Below, piece by piece: positions 56,114 to 64,000 of a stretch of 64,000 bases of DNA (its first letter is position 1; each line of letters begins with the position of its first letter). Source of the stretch: Mactra quadrangularis (Eukaryota; Mollusca; Bivalvia; Venerida; Mactridae); contig CM046303.1 in NCBI GenBank assembly GCA_025267735.1, positions 32,154,380-32,218,379 of the forward strand, in the 5' to 3' direction. A program made the translations under genes and the position numbers. Below the pieces are notes generated by a model. The model did no database searches. It was not told the origin of the DNA and saw only the letters and a program-made list of their open reading frames with translations.

Positions 56114-56338
56114 TTAAAAGCGTTCTGTAAACCCACATCTCTGAACGAAACTCCCATTTTTTTCAAAGTCAACAAAATGCACTGAACATAACCTAGCATG
56201 AGTAGAAGGCTCGAAATGTTTTCTACCGATCCTTTCAATCCATTTCCTTTTCAAAAGTTTGTCGTGCGGAAATCTTAAAGTACTAACATTGTCTCGACCA
56301 GTTTTTACATTACAACCAATGGCTACACAGTGAACCAT
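56114..56338 (-). CDS. Lone THAP-type zinc-finger domain
   Basis: From the Met at 56338 the frame reads MVHCVAIGCN, RFPHDKLLKRKWIERIGRK, then LCSVHF, giving the C2CH zinc ligands of a THAP domain (C-x4-C ... C-x2-H) with the conserved Trp between. THAP domains bind DNA and are found in cellular regulators and in P-element-like and Kolobok transposases. The frame ends after about 75 codons without a second domain. It could be a first exon, a domesticated or decayed transposase piece. The Pro-rich AVPTA-type end is not obvious. Confidence 0.75.
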   Translation of the reverse strand: MVHCVAIGCNVKTGRDNVSTLRFPHDKLLKRKWIERIGRKHFEPSTHARLCSVHFVDFEKNGSFVQRCGFTERF

Positions 56339-57766
56339 TTTTAATGAAAATATTTTTAGCACTAGTTAAAAAACTAATATTCAATAAATCTACTAATTTT
56401 ATGTCTAAGTAATTTAAGATTAATCCAACACAACCAGATTATACTGTAGAGCGCATTCCAATTATATACACCAATTTAAAGTGTAGATTTAAGATCTTAA
56501 TTCGTTCGGCATTTCTTGTATTGTCAACTTTCATAAAACTATTAGATTTATCAATTGGTGGCACATGCATTTGTAGTACTGAATGTCTTTCATTGATACT
56601 CACATTAACTTCATTAATGCTGTAGCTTTTCATAGGCGAGCGCGATTACACCGATTGAAGTAGGTAACGTTTCGGTCTCGGTTTTTTTAACTCAATTATT
56701 GAATCATGGATGTCGTCCGACCGAATTTCGATATTTGTGCCATCATGTAATGAGGATTTCGTTGATGTATTGATGTCATGTGACGCAGTGCTCATTGACT
56801 TTCATTGGAAGGTCACTTTATGATCAATATTTGATTTGACAAATGTGACATTGAATACAATGTCGTCTTGATTCGAAGGATGGAGTACAAAGACTTGTAG
56901 TCAGCTTGGGTATTATCATTTGTGCATGGATGGTCTTTTTTAAGAATGGAAACTAAATGTTTTGCCACCCATGCAGGTTGTTGATTTGTAGTCCTTCTGG
57001 TACGCTTGATGGTAAATGGTTCACTATTGGAATCATTTCTCATGCAGGACTTTTTTGTGTCAGGATTTTGTGAACTTCATCCAGTTGACCATTAATTTGT
57101 GGGTCAACTGATTGTATTGGCAATCATATCATGTTAGATAAGGTCATCATAGTTCAAATGGGTGAAAAAGGACGATCTGTACAAATATAGTCTAGAGAAT
57201 CCTGACGGAGACACGAGAATGAGCATGTTGTAGTTAGGACATGTTGTGTTCATCGTTGAGTTGGTGATCATCTCCAGTACTGTGTGTAGACGTAATTCGG
57301 TTGAAAAAGCCTTCTCCGCCGGACAAAGTCGAAGGTACCATATTGTCGTTGTTCTATGAAGACGCATTGTTGATCGTGCATTGAGAGGTTATCATAGTTA
57401 CTTTGTAGAGTACAAATGTAGTCACATGTATACATTGAATTAACTGAAGTTCCTTCATCTAGAACGGGTAAGAACCCTTAACATTGCATTTGTTATCATT
57501 GTTCATTGGCCCTGGAAGAATCTGCAGTTACCATCGCCCGTACTTTTTCATGGAACTTCTAGATTAATGAGACCATTTAAATTAATAAGCTCTTGTGTAT
57601 GTAAATCAGTTCCTGCAAACTTTGACGAAATAGGACGTCTGTCGAACAGCTTAAAGGGATCTAGTGTTGACTCTCGTTTTGCTGCGTATTTCAAAGCGTC
57701 TTCCCCGAGATTAACAAACTGAAAGCACATATGTGTTTTCCTATATGCATGTACATATGTATCATT
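56339..57766. other. Stretch beside THAP domain, no gene recognised
   Basis: Several - strand frames of 60-77 codons (56439-56633, 56813-57043, 57134-57367, 57548-57730) look non-random in composition but have no motif I can assign. They lie upstream of the THAP frame in its sense. Confidence 0.3.
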
Positions 57767-60700
57767 GGGCCGACTTAATTTGCCCGGGCGGCTTACGAAC
57801 CGGCGTAAGCCGTTCGCCGATCGGCTCGCCCCGGTGTGACATATGAATCAAGCGATCCGGCTAACTAATTACTGTTTCAGACGGTCGTATTTCAAGGAGG
57901 GTGGTACATAAATCCATATTAGTAATTAAAATTTTAAATTCGTGTCTGGCAAGTAAAATGTGTACTTGTAATATAACTCTTACACAAATGTCGCGCAAGA
58001 AAGTTTAATTGAACACAGCAATTAGTATTTTGTCCATAATCGTAGTAGTCCGGCCAACACCAAGGATGGCCTTGCACGAAATGATGTAGAAAATGTTATT
58101 CAATTTATTGGTAGACATGGTCTTACTGGTTCCAAATCCGATTGATGCCACTTTGTCATCCTTGGGCAACTCCCAGAATCCAAGATGGCGACCAAGATGG
58201 CGGCTAGAGGCTAAATTATACATGCAAAATGTATTTTTACACATCATGTTCTTAAAATGAAAGACAAAAGTGATTTCAGCATTTGTAGATCCAGTTTGTT
58301 AAATTTTGTTATTCATATACAAATTTTTAAATTCAAAATGGCGGTCAAAATGGCGTCAAAATGGCGGACAAAGGCTTTTAGCCCAGTATATAAAGAACAA
58401 ACTGGCAGAAAGAGACTGAGTGGTGTAGAAATTTATTTACTTATATAATAGTTCAGGTCATTAAAGAAACCGATTAATTTCACTAAGTTAAAAGTTATTA
58501 TAAACAATTATAAATCCAAAATGGCGGCTAAAATGGCGGATATGATCTAATAGTGTTGTATATAATATACATATATGGACGGAAACAAACACGTGTGGGT
58601 TTAAGTTTCAATGTGTTTTTGTTGTTTTTTTTTTAATCTTAAACTCTCCAGTTTGTAAAACTACCCACCTGATCATCTATTAGCAACTCAAGATTCAAGG
58701 TGGAGTCCAAGATTACGGTTACGAAGCAAATTCAACCAGTTCTATCTTTTAGCAATAATGTATTGTAAATAATGAAGTGTTTTCATAATGATAAAGTTAT
58801 TTGGTTGAAGGCTTGCGGCCTCAGGCTTTAATGACTGTTTTCAGCCAAATAACAGGCCATTATGAAAACACTTAATTCACTATGATCGCAGATAGGTTCC
58901 CTATCAAAACACTCAGATTGTACCAACATTCAAAATGGCAGCATTTTTGTGTGGAAGAAAAACACTGCCGTCATGAGAAAACTTGGCCATTTTTACATTC
59001 GGATCCAATCAAAATGCATGAATCTCATATTAGCCGAGATATTTATGAAATGCCTTTTTCCATGACGGCCGAGTATTTGGTTATAATGCCGTAGTGAACG
59101 CCGTATGTATCAGCCCTGAATTTGAAGTCCAATATCATACAGTTAATTAATAATGTTACTTATTTACTAGATTTAATGAAATGAAAATTTGATAAATAAT
59201 TGGAATGGACAAACTAATTCAATTTCCAAAATGTAGGCCATTAAAATAAAGAAAAACGGGAAAATAAAAATGGGGTTAATATACAGTTTACAAGACAATT
59301 TATTATAGGACCACTATGAAGGGCAATCATTTTGTTTAAGATTGCAATATGTGTGGATATTTGAAAAGCTTATAATCCTTTTAGTTGAAAATTTTTGATG
59401 CAGTAAAAATAAACTGAAACATATAAATTGAAAAATAAGCATGTGCTAATTAAAAATTAGGAAGAAACTAATTGATTGAGCTCTATTATTATCATTACAC
59501 AAACAATGATACAGTCTGATTTGACTAAACTAGACTAAATTAGAATACCCCCTAAGCACATCACATGCAATGGTAAACTTAACATATAAATGATTATTAT
59601 CTTTAGAAAGTATCCAAGTGGGTAATAACTTATGGCCAAAAGATAGCATAACTTTCTTCACTTTTGATGTAGGATAGGTGAATCAGCTTTAAAAGCATAT
59701 TTTACATCCATGCTAGCTATGTACTCTCTTTACATTGTCAATAACTGACTGACTTGTAACATTGCTTTTTGAACGAATGTTAGTTGAACCCATTGTTATA
59801 GTGTCACTCTTACAAGATAGATATTTCAAAATGAGTATCAGCACACCAATGTCGTCAGATATTTTTGGTGCTCAGCAAATTGCAGCAACAAAGATAGATC
59901 ATTTGTTGTACAATTTTGTTGTCTGTGCTTCTCGTACCAAGTCTTAAAGGTTAATGCGATTAAACATATTTGTAATTTTACCGAACAAATGGAGAATCAC
60001 CATATCTTGCAATGCATCGTCTATAATGTTTGGAGTGGAACATATTTGAATATAACGTACGAGATTGACAAATTGTCTCAGCGTACCATCCTTCTTTGGT
60101 AAGACTTTGCAGTTGATAATAAATATACTCCAATAGTGTTTAGTTATCAGGCCTGTTTGAACTTTTGACACTAATGCATCAGATCTGTTATGTGTTCTTT
60201 CAAGATATTTAGACTTAAGTGAAACAAGACATTTCTAAGTTTTCTACTTGGCCATGTTTTGTAACTGGTGAATCCCTTAAAACCACCATCTTGCACAGGG
60301 TAAAACTATTTGCTAAATCATGAGCTGAACACTGGGTTCAAATAGCAGTGTATACGCTTATAGAATTGGCATCTACGCGACTTAATTTCTCTCTGTCCTT
60401 GTAGTTAAAAACAAATTATACTACAAACTTGTGATGAAAATTTGCTTTAGATATTTCCTCTTTTTTATCAATGGATAGATAGAGTCATTTATAATGAAAT
60501 AAAGAACACGTATGATACAGTTGTGATATCTGATGTCAAGATCGAACTTGAAATCCTATGGCAATTTCTTTTATTTACTATCAAAATGTGTTACAATGTC
60601 AACAGAATTTCTATCAATTGCTTTGGCATTAATATATTCTTAGAATACCTTGAAAGATAATAGAACATGCACACAATATTTTCAATATCATTTGTCTTTT

Positions 60701-61923
60701 TCTTTGTTTATAACCTCTTTTTAGTACATATTGATTATTGAAGTGGCAAACAGATAATATTATGTAAAAGTGGTCGTTACTCTAAGGATATTTAAACATC
60801 GTATTACAACCTATGTTGTTCAATGAATTAAATGTTATAAGAATAATGCCTCTAAATTGCCATCTTAGAAACAATTTGCTTCTAGAGTCAACTGACAAGC
60901 TATAGTATCAATGATTTAATATTCGCAAGATCAAGAGATATAAAGAACCTTAACATGTTGCTGTATACCCATTAGTGTGGAGTTATGTCTATTTATGTGA
61001 CTTGAAATTAACTTTCCAGCTCTTATAATTCATTTTGACCACCATCTTGGTGGATTCTTGAAGTTATCAAAGAATACCAGCATGGCATCAATTGGTTACA
61101 TAAACAAAAGTGGATTAACTACGAAATAAAATGCATTGAAATCATTTTGTATACCCCAGTCTATGACCTAGCTCATTGTGGTTGATATATACCCGACAGC
61201 TAGTTATTTACGCCATTCTAGCCGCCATCTAGGATTTTGGGAATTGCCAAATGATGCCAGTGTAGCATCAACCAGTTTTATAAACTAAACAAAAGAGTAA
61301 TTTCTACAAAAATGCATTAAACTTTTTTGATACGACTCAGTGTACGATTCTGCTCATTGTGTTATGATATTCCCGACAAATGTAGCTTTAATCCGCCATT
61401 TTGTCCGCCATCTTGGATTGGAAAAAATGAAGGGTTCCAAAATTGCATGAAATAAAATTGCAGGTAATGTTAGACTAATTTTAGCTCTTTAAATTATCAA
61501 ACTATTATAAAGATGGACTTATTATTCATTAATCAGCTCTCGTCCGCCATTTTGTCCGCCATCTTGAATTTTGAGAGTTGCCCAAGAGTGCCGAAGTGGC
61601 ATCATCCAGTTTCGTATACTACAGTGTCTTAGCTTCAAGAAAATGCAAAAACATTTTCTACATCATTCCATGCACGGTTCAGTCGATTTTTGTAGTTTAT
61701 ATACCGGACTATAGTAAATTTTTGTAATAACGGTTTCACCTGTATCTATTTTTAGCCATATTCGTCACGTGCTCGCCGCTAGCCGCTCTAACGAAACCGG
61801 CGCATTCGGCGTGCGCCGGTTGTTGACCCGGCTCAATATCGGAGCAAATAAAGCGAATCGCCGGTAGCCGTTTCTGAATCGGCGTACGCCGCTTTGAGCC
61901 GCCCGGGCAAATCAAGTCGGCCC
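57767..61923 (+). mobile_element. ATGGCGG-rich TIR element, complete 4.16-kb copy
   Basis: The left end GGGCCGACTTAATTTGCCCG plus GGCGGCT is mirrored by the right end AGCCGCCCGGGCAAATCAAG plus TCGGCCC. ATT directly precedes and follows, a 3-bp target duplication. Subterminal GGCGTAAGCCG and CGGCGTACGCCG words follow the ends. AAAATGGCGG motifs run forward near the left (58185-58205, 58336-58372, 58516-58540), and CCGCCATTTTG / CCGCCATCTTG run near the right (61220, 61392-61416, 61543-61566). The interior matches 1-3595. No transposase is visible, so it is probably non-autonomous. I cannot assign the superfamily. Confidence 0.82.
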
Positions 61924-63364
61924 ATTGTACATGTCTAAAAGTTTAGTGCTGACAATAACGAACAAATGAGGCAATTTAAAAATTGCTTTTAGGCTAATAT
62001 GTTGACAAATTCTTTAAGACTTAACCTTTCAGACTCCTTGAAAATTAAGAAGCGACATTATGAAATGATTTTATAAATTATGAGAGACTGTACCATTTAA
62101 TGTTTGTATTATAGGGTACGTAAGCTTCTTTTTAGCTTCACGTTAGGCCGAACCGCGTGGATATTGTTCGAACATAACATAACATGTTTGTGTAGACATG
62201 AAAACGCAAATCCATTCCAGAGATAAGACAGTATTGAAAATGAAAGTTTATGTCGTTTATCTTAACAAAATTGTTGTATTGGATAAACCACCATCCCTTT
62301 TCAACAATGCTTGTAATTGATAGAACGTTGTATCATTACTCCAACTTGACACTCATAAAACATATTAAAATTATAATTTATATATTTCATTTTGATCCCG
62401 AGCATTCCCTGTCGTGGATTCTGCCATTGTATTGTTAACATAGACAGAGTTTTGTTTTCTCGCACTAACTATACGTATGAATAAACAATTACCATATTTA
62501 AAACAAGATCTTAAAGAGGCCCGATTTAACATAGTTATACATGTAGGCCTACTGAGTACACGAGACCAGTTTTAATAGTAAATTACTAGAAACGTGATTA
62601 TGTGTTTAATATTTTGAAAATTTTGAGTGATAAATTTTTGGATATATTAAAAAATATATACACGTACATGCATATCACTGAAAGATTTTTATGCGATAAA
62701 TATACACATTTTCAAGTTGAAACTCGTTTCAATTACCACTCGTGATTAAACACGAGCTTTGAATTGAGCTCTGATAGTATGGCATAGGTTTTTCAGTTGT
62801 CAAAATATGTAGAGCACTTGTTCAACAAAAACAATAAAATAAAACCGAAATTAGCTTTGCTATGAACCTCTGGTAAGGCTCTTTTTATTATAAATCATTG
62901 AATCTGGTGTCATTTTGCATAAATTTACTTATTTAAATGATATCATGTCAGTAATGTCCTAATGTGAAAGTGGTATATATTTCGGATACATACAATTTCG
63001 GATGTCAGCCTTTACGGTTACCAGTACAGACTACCTGTGTGTCTGAAGTTAATTATGATTGGATTAAATGAATATGACGTAAAATAAGTTAATGTCATGT
63101 CTGGCAATTGCATTTGTCATTAATAAACACACTGTTACTGAGATGTTTTACACTTTAAGATTAGATTTATAACTGAAACATGTATCATTTGTGGTTAGTA
63201 TTTCACATTATTATTGTATTTGCTATGCTCATAATGCTGTTCTTTTCTTTAGTTTAAAACTGTAAACTGTATATTTTCAGAAAGTAATTCAAATTATAAG
63301 TTAGTGAAATGTAATTAAAATGCTGTTCTGTATGGGCTAATCAATTCTAGGCTAATAAAAATAT
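61924..63364. other. AT-rich spacer before the BTB gene
   Basis: No exon, RNA gene or repeat family recognised. The frame 62250-62438 has no domain. Confidence 0.45.
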
Positions 63365-63445
63365 TTAATAAAAAATCACCCTGACTGGGAATTGAACTAG
63401 CGTTTCCTGGATGGTAGGTGAGAATTCAACCTTCTAGTTAAATGA
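63365..63445 (-). mobile_element. tRNA-like SINE head fragment
   Basis: In reverse it contains GTTCAATTCCCAGTCAGGGT (B box and acceptor-like end) preceded by CACCTACCATCCAGGAAACG, resembling the 3' half of a tRNA head. The A box side is weak. Confidence 0.4.
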
Positions 63446-63600
63446 TTAACCATCAGCAAGGCTGTTGGAAGTGACTATAAGTCATTTAAGTCATTTACAA
63501 ATACCATTCTACAAAAAATGACAACTTAAAGTTTTCTGATTGATTAATTTTCGCAACAATTTAGTCTCCTGTTATTACTAATGCTGTGTATTTATTCCAG

Positions 63601-64000
63601 ATCTAACTTCGGTGGTGTTCATTGAAAGAATGGCTTCTGGGGACCAAGAGACTGTTCAAAGTTTAGAACATTTGACATCAAATCCTCCAACAAACTTTGA
63701 TGCTTGTTTTCTTGACTTCCTTAAGAGGAGAATCAGTTCAGATGGTAGTTCAGTAGCGCCAAGTAATTCTATGGCTGATGAAGAATTCAAATTTACTGAA
63801 GCATCTCACGCTACCCGAGTTCTGACTGGTTTAAATCATTTAAGAGTTTCAGATTTATTTTGTGATATAACCCTCGCAGCTGGTGGCCAGGAGTTTAAGT
63901 GTCACAAGATAGTCCTTGCTTCATTCAGTCCATACTTTCACGCTATGTTTACAGGCAATCTTGCAGAAAGTACTCAAAATGTTGTTACCATAAATGACAT
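63601..64000 (+). CDS. BTB-domain (kelch-like) protein, N-terminal exon, cut by window edge
   Basis: An acceptor TTTATTCCAG ends at 63600. The frame is open from 63601, with the likely start ATG at 63630 (MASGDQETVQ). After an acidic N-terminal extension the protein reads HLRVSDLFCDITLAAGGQEF, then KCHKIVLASFSPYFHAMFTG and NLAESTQ, the BTB/POZ core (CDxTL, FxxHKxVLAxxSxYFxAMF). Such proteins usually continue with BACK and kelch repeats and act as CUL3 ubiquitin-ligase adaptors; those parts are beyond the window. The upstream part of the exon may be 5' UTR. Subfamily cannot be told. Confidence 0.92.

Noticed and set aside
57134..57367. hAT transposase C-terminus (AEKAFST-like)
   Set aside because: Similarity is limited to a few residues and surrounding frames do not continue it.

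Overview
This window is metazoan nuclear DNA, most likely from a lophotrochozoan and probably a bivalve mollusc. The reasons are an AT-rich background, long introns with GT/AG junctions, one vertebrate-like multi-exon gene, tRNA-headed SINEs, many short terminal-inverted-repeat (TIR) elements, LINE relics and a mariner element. It is not prokaryotic: there are no operons and no dense coding. Species assignment is inference from repeat style only.

Genes. Twelve exons on the + strand (9631-41682) encode an almost complete sn-1 diacylglycerol lipase, closest in layout to DAGL-beta: an N-terminal membrane domain, a Cys-rich segment, an alpha/beta-hydrolase lipase core with GHSLG, a regulatory insert and a short C-terminus. 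All exon phases agree. Only the first exon, with the start codon, is missing. At the right edge (63601-64000) the first coding exon of a BTB-domain (kelch-like) protein begins and runs off the window. A lone THAP zinc-finger reading frame lies on the - strand at 56114-56338.

Repeats, left to right. 1-3595 is a copy of an element seen again at 57767-61923, where it is bounded by about 28-bp inverted ends and a 3-bp ATT duplication. Both copies are studded with AAAATGGCGG / CCGCCATCTTG motifs. Introns of the lipase gene hold at least seven families of small TIR elements, two SINE families that share a 3' tail, two LINE relics (19.8-20.7 kb and 25.2-26.9 kb, both - strand) and several minisatellites. 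One minisatellite, of about 31 bp, consists of repeated 3'-splice-site-like units directly before the last lipase exon.

44.6-53.0 kb is a satellite complex: a 379-bp near-perfect palindrome, then a 63/66-bp AT-rich satellite (A) alternating with a GC-rich satellite block (B). The array runs A-B on the + strand and A-B-A-B-A on the - strand, mirrored about a spacer at 47.5-48.5 kb. Satellite A stays open on both strands because its period is a multiple of three. A frameshifted mariner (53139-54446) lies just outside it.

The genes show no functional linkage. The most unusual structures are the mirrored satellite complex, the tandemly amplified splice acceptor, and the YY1-like-motif-rich TIR element.
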